Positions 50,897 through 58,465 of a DNA stretch of 64,000 nt are shown here, piece by piece. The stretch's first letter is position 1, and every line of letters starts with the position of its first letter. Made by a program: the position numbers and the translations under genes. The notes under the pieces were generated by a model. That model did no database searches and was not told the DNA's origin. It was given only the letters and a program-made list of their open reading frames with translations. Source of the DNA: Microbacterium soli (GTDB lineage: Bacteria; Actinomycetota; Actinomycetes; Actinomycetales; Microbacteriaceae); the NCBI RefSeq assembly GCF_039539005.1, contig NZ_BAABCP010000001.1, forward strand, positions 2,418,001-2,482,000, in the 5' to 3' direction.

Positions 50897-52837
50897 TCAG
50901 CCGCTCACATTGAGCACGATGTAGATCTCGGTTCCCCGGCGACGCATCGATCCGCTCTCCGGGTCGGTGCTCTTGGCCTGCGTGAGGGCGTTCGGGACAC
51001 CGCTCCAGAACGGCGCGTACGTCGCGGAGAAGCCCGCATCCTTCAGCTTCTTCACCGCATCGTCACGCGTCAGCCCGGCGACGTCGGGAACGGCGAACAG
51101 CTGCGGGCCCTTCGAGACCGTCAGCGTCACGGTGTCGCCGGGGCGCCAGCTGCCACCACCGGGACGCTCCGTGGTCTGCGCGATGACGGTGCCCTTCGCG
51201 GCGGTGTCACTCCACTCCTCCGGACGATTGCCGTCGACCTTCAGCTCGACGTCCTGCAGCTCCTTCACGGCGTCGTCCACGGTCTTGCCGACGACGTTCG
51301 GGACCTCGCCGAGGGAGATCTGGATGAGGGCGTCGTCGTCCTCGAAGAGATCGCAGCCGTCACCGCATCCGTAGGGCTCGCCCCCGGCTCGGGGAGTGAT
51401 CCGCACGTTCAGCACGAGGCCGCGCTCGAGAGAGGCGAAGTAGCGCTCGACGTCATCGTCGACGTTGACGCCGTTGGCGACCAGCGTGCGGCGAACCTCA
51501 TCCTCGGTGGAGCCGCTGAGCTTGCCGATGGTGTGTCGGGCGGGGCCGGAGGAGACGATGAGCGTGACGGCGCTCTCCTTCTCGACGCGTTCGCCCGCGC
51601 CCGGGTCGGAGTCGATCACATCACCCGCGTCGATGTCGATCGACGGCTTCTCCATCGTCTCCGGATGCAGGCCGGCATCCGTGATCGCGTTCTGCGCATC
51701 GGCCAGTGTCAGCCCCGCCACGGGCGGCACCGTGATGAGAGACCCGGGTCCGGAGCCGAACCACCACCCGACGCCGCCGGCTGAGACGGCCAGCAGCAGC
51801 ACGATCGACAGCAGCAGGGCTCCGCGTGCGCGGCGGCGTGCGGAGCGGCGTCTCAGCCGGGCTCCGTTGTCGGTCTCCGTCTCGGCCGGTGCGACGGGAC
51901 CGGCGATGACGGCCGTCCCGGGCAGGATCTTGGTCACCGCGCCGGAGTCGTGCTCGCGGGAGGCGGAGTGCGCGGAGGTCCGGATGGGGGTGATTCCCAG
52001 CTCCTGTTCGATCTCGCGGAGCCGGTCGAGCATCGCCTGCGCGTTCAGCGGACGCTCGTCGGGCGACTTCTCGGTCGCCCACAGCACCAGCTCGTCCAGC
52101 GCCGCGGGCACGCCGGGGTTGCGCACGCTCGGGCGGGGCACCTGCTCGGTGGCGTGCTGGAAGGCGATCTGCATGGGCTGCTCGCCCTGGTACGGCTGCT
52201 CGCCGACGAGCATCTCGTACAGCATGATCCCCAGCGCGTAGATGTCGCTGCGCGCGTCTGCCGTCCCGCGGGTGACCAGCTCCGGTGCGAGGTACGCGAT
52301 CGTCCCCATCAGCTGCGCGCCCGTGGCGGTGTTGGCCGTGGTGGCGCGCGCCAGCCCGAAGTCGCCGATCTTGATGCGCCCGTCCTCGGCCAGCAGCACG
52401 TTCTCGGGCTTCACATCGCGGTGCACGATGCCCGCGCGGTGCGCCGCGGACAGGCCGGACAGGATGGCGTCCATGATCGTGACGGTCTGCTGCACCGTCA
52501 GGCGCTTCTGCTCGCGCATGAGCTCGCGCAGCGTGATGCCGGGGAGGTACTCCATCACGAGATAGGCGAGGTCGCCGTCCTGCCCCTGGTCGAACACGTT
52601 GACCACATGCGGGTCGGCCAGGCGGGCGGCCGAGCGCGCCTCCTGGATGAACCGGCTCTGGAACGCCGAGTCGTCGCTGAGATGGGCGTGCATGACCTTG
52701 AGCGCGATACGGCGCTCCAGACGCATGTCGGTGGCGACATACACCGTCGCCATGCCGCCGCGCGCGATGCGCGCGCGCACCCGGTACCGGCCGTCGACGA
52801 GCCGCCCGATGAGGGGGTCTGCCGGCGGAGTGCTCAC
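50897..52837 (-). CDS. pknL: Ser/Thr protein kinase with PASTA repeats (PknL-like)
   Basis: 646 residues, GTG start. Kinase domain (about 15-275): glycine loop IARGGMATVYVA, ALKVMHAH lysine, HRDVKPENVLL catalytic loop, GDFGLARAT, and APELVTRG. One transmembrane helix at about 340-360 (LLLSIVLLLAVSAGGVGWWF). Outside are four PASTA-like units, each starting VPPVAGL / EVPNVVGK / VPDVAGL or diverged; the second has an insertion with CGDGCD. Synteny with aroG and the Rv2175c-like gene identifies PknL. Mycobacterial PknL lacks PASTA repeats, corynebacterial ones have them. Confidence 0.9.
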   Translation of the reverse strand: MSTPPADPLIGRLVDGRYRVRARIARGGMATVYVATDMRLERRIALKVMHAHLSDDSAFQSRFIQEARSAARLADPHVVNVFDQGQDGDLAYLVMEYLPGITLRELMREQKRLTVQQTVTIMDAILSGLSAAHRAGIVHRDVKPENVLLAEDGRIKIGDFGLARATTANTATGAQLMGTIAYLAPELVTRGTADARSDIYALGIMLYEMLVGEQPYQGEQPMQIAFQHATEQVPRPSVRNPGVPAALDELVLWATEKSPDERPLNAQAMLDRLREIEQELGITPIRTSAHSASREHDSGAVTKILPGTAVIAGPVAPAETETDNGARLRRRSARRRARGALLLSIVLLLAVSAGGVGWWFGSGPGSLITVPPVAGLTLADAQNAITDAGLHPETMEKPSIDIDAGDVIDSDPGAGERVEKESAVTLIVSSGPARHTIGKLSGSTEDEVRRTLVANGVNVDDDVERYFASLERGLVLNVRITPRAGGEPYGCGDGCDLFEDDDALIQISLGEVPNVVGKTVDDAVKELQDVELKVDGNRPEEWSDTAAKGTVIAQTTERPGGGSWRPGDTVTLTVSKGPQLFAVPDVAGLTRDDAVKKLKDAGFSATYAPFWSGVPNALTQAKSTDPESGSMRRRGTEIYIVLNVSG

Positions 52838-52843
52838 GGGAAG

Positions 52844-52849
52844 AGTCTA
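52844..52849 (-). promoter_or_regulatory. -10 box of pknL
   Basis: Minus-strand TAGACT ends six bases before the GTG at 52837; leaderless start likely. Confidence 0.45.
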
Positions 52850-52916
52850 TGAAGAACGCGCGCGAGGCTGCGGCAGCGGCTCACCTGCGGGACGTTTCGA
52901 TCCGCTGACGACACGG

Positions 52917-54068
52917 TCATCCCAGCGCGGCGACCCACTCGGTCGCCTGCTGCTCCCACTGGCCGTAGCGCTCCGGGTACGCCGACACCTGCACGGTCTG
53001 TGCGGCCTGCGTGAACGGCATGTGCTGCCATCCGGTCACGTCGAGCAGGCCGCGGCTGGCTGCGCCGTTGGGGTCGTGCCCACCGCCGTAGAACACCCGG
53101 ATGCTGCGGTCGGCGTCCATGATCTGCGCGGGCGTCCCCCATCCCTGGCTCGGCCGCTGCTGGAACAGGCCGAGGGAATCGCGGTCGCCGTGGTCGAGGT
53201 TGCGCAGCGAGGACTCCACCATGGCCGTCGCCAGCGCGATGGCGATCCCGCGGTCCGGTACGCCGAGTTCGCGCCCGACGCGGATGATGTGCTGGGCGTG
53301 CCCGCGCTGGGTGGCGTCCAGGACGGCCCTGCGCTGCGTGGACGCGGGGGAGAGTCGCAGGGTCTGACCCGGATAGATGATGCTCCCGTCGCGGAGTCCG
53401 TTCGCCTGCATCAGCACGGCCACGCTCGTGCCGTGCTTCCTCGCGATCCCGAACAGCGTGTCTCCGGCGACGACCCTGTGGGTCTGCGCGGCGGGAGCCG
53501 CGGTGGGGGCGGGTCCCGCCGTCGTCGCGCCGGGCACCCGCAGGTGCTGGCCGGGATGGATGAGCGCCGAGTCGCCGAGCCCGTTCGCGGTGATGACGGC
53601 GTCGACGGTGGTGCCGTACCTGCGTGCGATCGCGTACACGGTGTCGCCGGGCGCCACGGTGTGCACGGTCGCGGCCGGCGGGGCAGGAGACGTCGCTGCC
53701 GCTGCCGCCGGCGCAGCGCCGGGGACCAGTCGCAGCGTCTGGCCCGGGTGGATCACCGAGCGCCAGCCCAGACCGTTCCAGCCGAGCACATCGGCCGGGC
53801 GCAGCCCGTGCCGGATGGCGATGCCGGACACGGTGTCTCCCGGACGCACCACGTAGTCGGAGACAGTCGACGCCGGTCGCGACACGGCGGCGCGCGGGGC
53901 GGCCGGCCGAGCGGCGCGGGCCTCGTGCGCGCCGACCGAGGCGGGGGCGGAGCGGACGGGCTCCTCGGCCTCCGTGGGCACTGCGGTGAGGACGGCGGCG
54001 AGGGTTCCGATCACGGCGGCAGGCGCTCCGAGGCGGAGCGACCGGGCGCGGGCCGAGCGATTGTGCAT
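52917..54068 (-). CDS. Secreted LysM protein with C-terminal lysozyme-like domain
   Basis: 383 residues, ATG at 54068 behind AGGGAG. Signal peptide at 1-35 (basic, then LRLGAPAAVIGTLAAVLTAVPTEA). Three LysM domains follow, each starting with a xxVxxGDTxxxIA pattern: YVVRPGDTVSGIA, HTVAPGDTVYAIA, HRVVAGDTLFGIA, separated by Ala/Pro linkers. C-terminal part (about 255-383) has AMVESSLRNLDHGDRDSLGLFQQRPS (in parts), where Glu would be the catalytic residue of a transglycosylase-like fold. It likely binds and trims peptidoglycan. Inserted between pknL and the Rv2175c-like gene, relative to Mycobacterium. Confidence 0.82.
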   Translation of the reverse strand: MHNRSARARSLRLGAPAAVIGTLAAVLTAVPTEAEEPVRSAPASVGAHEARAARPAAPRAAVSRPASTVSDYVVRPGDTVSGIAIRHGLRPADVLGWNGLGWRSVIHPGQTLRLVPGAAPAAAAATSPAPPAATVHTVAPGDTVYAIARRYGTTVDAVITANGLGDSALIHPGQHLRVPGATTAGPAPTAAPAAQTHRVVAGDTLFGIARKHGTSVAVLMQANGLRDGSIIYPGQTLRLSPASTQRRAVLDATQRGHAQHIIRVGRELGVPDRGIAIALATAMVESSLRNLDHGDRDSLGLFQQRPSQGWGTPAQIMDADRSIRVFYGGGHDPNGAASRGLLDVTGWQHMPFTQAAQTVQVSAYPERYGQWEQQATEWVAALG

Positions 54069-54095
54069 GAGGATCTCCCTGTCCTTCCTGAGGAC

Positions 54096-54124
54096 ACGCT
54101 GACACGGAAGTAAAGAGTTGTCAA
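54096..54124 (-). promoter_or_regulatory. Candidate promoter of the LysM gene
   Basis: Minus-strand TTGACA (54124-54119), 17-base spacer, CAGCGT (54101-54096). It has a perfect -35 but a weak -10. The mRNA would carry a short leader with AGGGAG before the ATG at 54068. Confidence 0.45.
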
Positions 54125-54206
54125 CAGAAGTGGCTGGTGTGACTGGAGGGTCCAGAGTTGCCATCAAGACGAATCCTCGCCGTGAACACCCGTATCGACG
54201 GGATGA

Positions 54207-54212
54207 GATAGT
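54207..54212 (+). promoter_or_regulatory. -10 box of the Rv2175c-like gene
   Basis: GATAGT ends six bases before the GTG at 54219. The rest of the gap back to the LysM gene (54069-54206) holds no other feature beyond the LysM promoter. Confidence 0.4.
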
Positions 54213-54218
54213 GGTGAG

Positions 54219-54563
54219 GTGTCTGAGAACGCCCCTGAACCGACCGACTGGCTGACCCTCCCCGAGCTCGCCGAGGCGCTCGGCGAGACTCCCGGGCGTG
54301 TGCGCCGACTGCTCGACGAGCATTATCTGGTCGGCTCGCGCCGGGACGGCGCCTTCGCGGTGCCCTCCCTCTTCCTCGTCGACGGCAGGCCGCTGCCATC
54401 GCTGCGCGGGACGATCATCGCGCTCCAGGATGCCGGGTTCGACGACGACGAGGTCATCGACTGGCTGTTGGCGCAGGAGGATTCGCTCGGTCGCAGCCCC
54501 ATCGCCGCCCTGCGGGACGGTCACAAGAGCGCCGTGCGCAGCATCGCCCGCACACTCGCCTGA
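54219..54563 (+). CDS. DNA-binding protein, Rv2175c-like PknL substrate
   Basis: 114 residues, GTG at 54219. It has a winged-helix-like N-terminal part (DWLTLPELAEALGETPGRVRRLLDEHYLVG) and an acidic/helical C-terminal part (FDDDEVIDWLLAQEDSLGRSPIAALR). Rv2175c of M. tuberculosis is a DNA-binding protein phosphorylated by PknL. Length, order beside pknL and sequence pattern match. Thr/Ser near the N-terminus (SENAPEPT) could be the phospho-site, but that is inference. Converges with the polyprenyl synthase, 14 bases between stops. Confidence 0.85.
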   Translation: MSENAPEPTDWLTLPELAEALGETPGRVRRLLDEHYLVGSRRDGAFAVPSLFLVDGRPLPSLRGTIIALQDAGFDDDEVIDWLLAQEDSLGRSPIAALRDGHKSAVRSIARTLA

Positions 54564-54577
54564 GATCTGCGCGGCGC

Positions 54578-55651
54578 CTACGCCGAGCGCGCGATCGCGG
54601 CCTCTGCCAGCTCGCGAAGCGTCGCCGCCGCCTCGGCGTCGACCGCGGCGGATGCCAGTGCCTGCTCGGCCCGTGCGCCGTACTCGGCGATCATCTCCTC
54701 GATCTGCGCCACCGCCCCGGTGCCGTCGATGAGCGTCTGCAGCGCACGAACATCGGAGGGCGACAGGTCGGGGTCTCCCAGGGCCCGATCGAGCCCGGCC
54801 CGGTCGGCTGACGAGAGGCGCTCACGGGCGAGGGCGATGAGAGCGGTGCGCTTGCCCTCGCGGAGATCGTCGCCGGCGGGCTTGCCCGTCACGAGGGGAT
54901 CTCCGAAGACGCCGAGCAGATCATCGCGCAGCTGGAACGCCATGCCCACGGGGTGGCCGATGGCGCGCAGTGAGGACAGCAGCCCCGCATCCGCCCCCGC
55001 CAGCGATGCCCCCAGCAGCAGCGGCTCGATGACGCTGTACCCGGCGGACTTCAGTGATGCGACGCGCAGTGCGCGCTCGAGCAGCACGGCGGGCTCGTTG
55101 ACGCTCCACGCCGACTCCTCGGTGATGTCCAGCAGCTGTCCGATCGTGACGTCCCGGCGCATGCGCGCGTACTCCGCGCGGGTGGCGGCCGCGTGCGGGT
55201 GTCCCCGCAGCGATTCCTCGAGGAGATCGTCGCTCCACGCCACCAGCAGGTCTCCCAGCAGGATCGCAGCGGATCGTCCGAACGATTCGGCGTCGCCGTG
55301 CCAGCCCGCCGTGCGGTGGGCGCTCTCCAGCGCGCGGTGCGCGGCGGGGCGTCCGCGTCGGGTGTCGGAGTTGTCGATGAGGTCGTCGTGCACGAGCGCC
55401 GCGGACTGGAAGATCTCCAGCGCCGCGCACAGCCCCCAGAGCGCGGAGAGGTCGTCGGACGCGGGCGACGCGGCCAGCCAGCCCGCGTGGCAGAACCGCG
55501 CGCGCAGGCGTTTCCCGCCGGAGAGGGCTGCTCCTGCGGCGTCCAGGAACAGGGCGGCGTCCGTACCGTAGCCATCGCCTTCCGCACGGATCCTGCCGAG
55601 GAATTCCTCCAGGCGGGCGGACACGGCATCGGGGACGGGGGAGGGGCGCAC
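54578..55651 (-). CDS. Polyprenyl diphosphate synthase (IdsA2-like)
   Basis: 357 residues, GTG start. First Asp-rich motif LVHDDLIDNSDTRRGRPAAH (in parts, about 87-106) and second FQLRDDLLGVFGD (about 240-252); KRLRARF near 47. Trans-prenyltransferase making farnesyl- to longer diphosphates, probably for quinones or glycan carrier lipids. The place next to the Rv2175c-like gene matches Rv2173 (idsA2). Distinct from crtE in the carotenoid operon, so two such synthases serve different pathways. Confidence 0.88.
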   Translation of the reverse strand: MRPSPVPDAVSARLEEFLGRIRAEGDGYGTDAALFLDAAGAALSGGKRLRARFCHAGWLAASPASDDLSALWGLCAALEIFQSAALVHDDLIDNSDTRRGRPAAHRALESAHRTAGWHGDAESFGRSAAILLGDLLVAWSDDLLEESLRGHPHAAATRAEYARMRRDVTIGQLLDITEESAWSVNEPAVLLERALRVASLKSAGYSVIEPLLLGASLAGADAGLLSSLRAIGHPVGMAFQLRDDLLGVFGDPLVTGKPAGDDLREGKRTALIALARERLSSADRAGLDRALGDPDLSPSDVRALQTLIDGTGAVAQIEEMIAEYGARAEQALASAAVDAEAAATLRELAEAAIARSA

Positions 55652-55658
55652 GATTCCC

Positions 55659-55664
55659 AGCCTA
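55659..55664 (-). promoter_or_regulatory. -10 box of the polyprenyl synthase gene
   Basis: Minus-strand TAGGCT ends seven bases before the GTG at 55651. The DUF3040 promoter box TAGACT (55714-55719) faces the other way 50 bases off. Confidence 0.4.
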
Positions 55665-55746
55665 GATGCAGGAATCGGACGGCGCTCGGCTAGCCGGGCG
55701 CCCTGCGCACGGGTAGACTGGGGGGAACGAACCGAGGGGGTTGGAC

Positions 55747-56136
55747 ATGCCTCTTTCCGAGCAGGAGCAGCGCATGCTCGATGAGATGGAGCGCCATCTC
55801 CTGAAGCATGACGCGGATGTGGTGAGCGCGCCGTCCGGGGACCGTGCGCTCAGCTACCGGAACCTGGTCTACGGCGCCCTGCTGCTGCTTGCCGGCGTGG
55901 GAGGGCTGGTGGCCGCGGTCGTCGCCAGCGGCGGCATCGGGCAGATCGGCAGCATCGTGATCGGCGTCATCGCGTTCGTCGCGATGCTCGGCGGGGCCAT
56001 CGTCGCCTTCACTCCCGTTCGACGTGCGTCCTCCGGAGTCCGCCCCGGTGCGGGACCGCGTCCCGACCGTCAGCGCGACGCCTCCTTCATGGAGCGCATG
56101 AACGATCGGTGGGATCGGCGGCAGGACGAGCGCTGA
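55747..56136 (+). CDS. DUF3040-type membrane protein
   Basis: 129 residues, ATG at 55747 behind GAGGGGG. Begins MPLSEQEQRMLDEMERHLL, the DUF3040 signature. Two hydrophobic helices follow (YGALLLLAGVGGLVAAVVA and IVIGVIAFVAMLGGAIVAF, about 41-86), then a basic disordered tail with a terminal MERMNDRWDRRQDER. DUF3040 proteins lie just upstream of mraZ in many actinobacteria, as here, but their role is unknown. A strong hairpin follows the stop at 56151-56185. Confidence 0.85.
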   Translation: MPLSEQEQRMLDEMERHLLKHDADVVSAPSGDRALSYRNLVYGALLLLAGVGGLVAAVVASGGIGQIGSIVIGVIAFVAMLGGAIVAFTPVRRASSGVRPGAGPRPDRQRDASFMERMNDRWDRRQDER

Positions 56137-56150
56137 CTCGACTTCTTCTC

Positions 56151-56185
56151 CGAGGAGCCCGGATGCTGAGCATCCGGGCTCCTCG
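56151..56185 (+). terminator. Hairpin terminator after the DUF3040 gene
   Basis: Arms CGAGGAGCCCGGATGCT (56151-56167) and its complement (56169-56185) form about 16 pairs with a three-base loop, 15 bases after the stop. No T run follows, so termination may be incomplete; a second hairpin with TTTT lies 90 bases downstream. Confidence 0.7.
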
Positions 56186-56233
56186 CGTCTCCAGCCGTCG
56201 TCGGAGCGTCGAGAGCGGTCCTTCGCCACCCGC

Positions 56234-56272
56234 CCTCCACCCGTCCTCCACTTCTCCTCCACTGGCCTCCAC
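56234..56272. promoter_or_regulatory. Upstream MraZ-type box cluster (four boxes, minus orientation)
   Basis: CCTCCAC occurs four times at 56234, 56245, 56256 and 56266, with 11-, 11- and 10-base steps. On the minus strand each is GTGGAGG, sharing the GTGG core with the three boxes nearer mraZ. The steps are about one helix turn, so all boxes face the same side of the DNA. This is the arrangement known for MraZ operators elsewhere. Confidence 0.55.
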
Positions 56273-56302
56273 CCCCGCGATCCGCGTGATTGCGGGGGTT
56301 TT
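56272..56302 (+). terminator. Intrinsic terminator inside the mraZ upstream region
   Basis: CCCCCGCGATC (56272-56282), loop CGCGT, GATTGCGGGGG (56288-56298), then TTTT. In RNA the G-U pair closes an 11-pair stem, giving one of the few classic stem-plus-U-tract terminators in the window. It insulates mraZ from upstream transcription. Confidence 0.65.
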
Positions 56303-56345
56303 CGCGTTCAATCCGTGAGGATCCCGTGAATGGTGCCGATTGATC

Positions 56346-56377
56346 ATATAAAAGTGGAGAGAAGTGGAGTAAAGTGG
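56346..56377 (+). promoter_or_regulatory. mraZ proximal promoter with three AAGTGG boxes
   Basis: AAGTGG occurs at 56352, 56362 and 56372, exactly ten bases apart, right after an AT-rich TATAAA (56346-56351) that may be the -10. Published MraZ sites are short direct repeats one turn apart, so these are strong autoregulation candidates for the mraZ-rsmH-fts operon. Confidence 0.7.
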
Positions 56378-56419
56378 TGCAAACCTCGGATTGGCCGGAT
56401 GCAGAGGGGGTGATGGCCG

Positions 56420-56851
56420 ATGCTGTTGGGGACGCACACGCCCAAGCTGGACGACAAGGGCCGAGTCATCCTCCCCGCGAAGTTCCGTGAGGATCTCGCC
56501 GGCGGCATCGTCGTCACCAGAGGGCAGGAGCGTTGCCTGTACGTGTTCAGCACCGCCGAGTTCGAGGCCATGCACGAACGCATCCGGCAGGCTCCGCTGA
56601 GCAACAAGCAGGCCAGGGACTTCCTACGCATGTTCCTCTCCGGCGCCAGCGCCGAGATGCCCGACAGTCAGAACCGGATCACGATTCCCGGTCATCTGCG
56701 CCAGTACGCGGGGTTGCAGAAGGAGCTGGTCGTCACGGGTGTCGGCGCGCACGCAGAGATCTGGGACGCCGCCGCGTGGAACGCGTACCTGGAGGGCAAT
56801 GAGGAGTCGTACGCAGAGCTGGAGCAGGAGGTGATTCCCGGATTGTTCTGA
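56420..56851 (+). CDS. mraZ: Transcriptional regulator MraZ
   Basis: 143 residues, ATG at 56420, nine bases after GAGGGGG. Two AbrB-like repeats: [21 protein letters not shown] (in parts, about 4-24) and [20 protein letters not shown] (about 76-95), each with the D-x-x-G/N-R motif. It represses its own dcw operon by binding direct repeats upstream. First gene of the division and cell-wall cluster. Confidence 0.95.
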   Translation: MLLGTHTPKLDDKGRVILPAKFREDLAGGIVVTRGQERCLYVFSTAEFEAMHERIRQAPLSNKQARDFLRMFLSGASAEMPDSQNRITIPGHLRQYAGLQKELVVTGVGAHAEIWDAAAWNAYLEGNEESYAELEQEVIPGLF

Positions 56852-56947
56852 CCACGGCTGTGATGCCTCGCCGCTCCGCCCCGACACACTTCCCCGGTGC
56901 CGGGTCGAGCGGAGAGGAATCAGAGCCGGCGGTCACGGGAGAAGATC

Positions 56948-57886
56948 ATGAGCCTCCGCGACATCCACACGCCGGTCCTGCTGGACCGCTGCGTCGAACT
57001 GCTCGCCCCCGCTCTTGCGGCAGACGGGGCCGTGCTCGTCGACGCGACGCTCGGCATGGGCGGGCATTCCGAGGCGTTCCTGGAGCGATTCCCGGGCATC
57101 CGGCTGATCGGGCTGGATCGCGACACCGACGCGCTGGACATCGCGCGCGAGAGGCTCTCGCCGTACGCGGACCGGATCACGCTGGTGCACAGCGTCTACG
57201 ACGAGATCGGTCTGCATGCCCACGGCGCGTCGGCGATCCTCTTCGACCTCGGGGTCTCCTCCCTGCAGCTCGACGAGGCGGAGCGGGGCTTCGCGTACTC
57301 CCAGGACGCGCCACTGGACATGCGCATGGACCAGACCAAGGGGCGCACCGCCGCCGCGATCCTCGCCGAGTACAGCGAGGGTCGGCTGCGCAGGATCTTC
57401 GAGCGCTACGGCGAGGAGAAGCTCGCCGGCCGCTACGCCCGCTTCATCGTCGAGGCACGGCAGGAGCGTCCGCTCCTGCGCTCCGGGGAGCTCGTCGATC
57501 TGCTCATCGCGGCCACCCCCGCCGCGGCGCAGAGGGCGGGGCATCCGGCCAAACGCGTCTTCCAGGCGCTGCGCATCGAGGTCAACTCCGAGCTGAGCGT
57601 GCTCGCCGACGCCATCCCCTCCGCGATGGACGCGCTGGCCGTCGGCGGTCGCATCGTGATCCTGGCGTACCAGTCGCTGGAGGACCGCCTCGTCAAGCAG
57701 GCCTTCGCCTCCGCATCCGCCTCCACCGCGCCCGCCGGGCTCCCCGTCGAGCTTCCGGAGCATGCGCCGCGGTTCCGCATGCTCACCCGGGGGGCGGAGA
57801 CGGCGGGCGAGGAGGAACGCGCACGCAACCCGCGCGCCATCCCCGCCCGCCTGCGCGCAGCGCAGAAGCTCAGGGAGACGACATGA
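56948..57886 (+). CDS. rsmH: 16S rRNA (cytosine1402-N4)-methyltransferase
   Basis: 312 residues, ATG at 56948 behind [21 protein letters not shown] start, [18 protein letters not shown]-binding motif (about 31-45), [31 protein letters not shown] and [20 protein letters not shown] are all family signatures. It methylates C1402 of 16S rRNA with SAM. Ends overlapping the ftsL-like gene (ATGA). Confidence 0.95.
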   Translation: MSLRDIHTPVLLDRCVELLAPALAADGAVLVDATLGMGGHSEAFLERFPGIRLIGLDRDTDALDIARERLSPYADRITLVHSVYDEIGLHAHGASAILFDLGVSSLQLDEAERGFAYSQDAPLDMRMDQTKGRTAAAILAEYSEGRLRRIFERYGEEKLAGRYARFIVEARQERPLLRSGELVDLLIAATPAAAQRAGHPAKRVFQALRIEVNSELSVLADAIPSAMDALAVGGRIVILAYQSLEDRLVKQAFASASASTAPAGLPVELPEHAPRFRMLTRGAETAGEEERARNPRAIPARLRAAQKLRETT

Positions 57887-58440
57887 GCGTGCTCGACGCC
57901 CTCGCACCGCAGCGGGTCGAACCGGCACGGAAGCCGGAGCGACGGCTTCGGGCCGTCACCGGGCGCGTCGCCAGACGGCGCCCCAGGCTCGCCGGAGCCG
58001 TGCTGGCCGTCGGCGGCGCCCTGGCCATCGGCGCCGCCCAGATGGCGATCTCCCTGGCCTCCACGCAGGACGCGTTCGTCCTCGCCGGGCTCAACGTGCA
58101 GCAGCACGAACTCACCCTGCAGAAGCAGGCGCTGGAGGACGAACTGGCGGGCGTGAGCTCGCCGCAGGCCCTGGCTGCGAAAGCGGATGCCATGGGGCTC
58201 GTCGTCGTCGGTTCGCCCTCCTACCTGCGCCTGAGCGACGCCACCGTGCTCGGTGACCGCGCCGGTACGGGGTGGATCTCCACCGTCACGCCCAACGGCT
58301 CGACGAGAGTCGGCAACGCGCTGCTCGCACCGCCGCCGAGCGAGACGCCCGCGGAGGCACCGGAGGAGACGGCGACTCAGGAGGACCCCGACCGGCCGCC
58401 CGTCCTCACCGACGGCCTGCCCTCACCGACCACCCGTTAG
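57883..58440 (+). CDS. ftsL: FtsL-like small bitopic membrane protein
   Basis: 185 residues. A basic N-terminus ([20 protein letters not shown]) is followed by one transmembrane helix (about 37-60), then a coiled-coil-like stretch ([20 protein letters not shown], about 70-90). The Pro/Thr/Glu-rich tail of about 65 residues is probably disordered. Sequence is diverged but position between rsmH and ftsI, topology and coiled coil support an FtsL/DivIC-type septum protein. Overlaps rsmH by four bases. Confidence 0.75.
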   Translation: MSVLDALAPQRVEPARKPERRLRAVTGRVARRRPRLAGAVLAVGGALAIGAAQMAISLASTQDAFVLAGLNVQQHELTLQKQALEDELAGVSSPQALAAKADAMGLVVVGSPSYLRLSDATVLGDRAGTGWISTVTPNGSTRVGNALLAPPPSETPAEAPEETATQEDPDRPPVLTDGLPSPTTR

Positions 58441-58465
58441 ACCCGTTCAGGATGGAGACCGCCGC

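Noticed and set aside
54069..54218. Cyclic-di-AMP (ydaO-type) riboswitch upstream of the LysM gene
   Set aside because: Such riboswitches precede many actinobacterial wall-hydrolase genes, but the gap is only 150 bases shared with a divergent promoter and shows none of the conserved ydaO helices.
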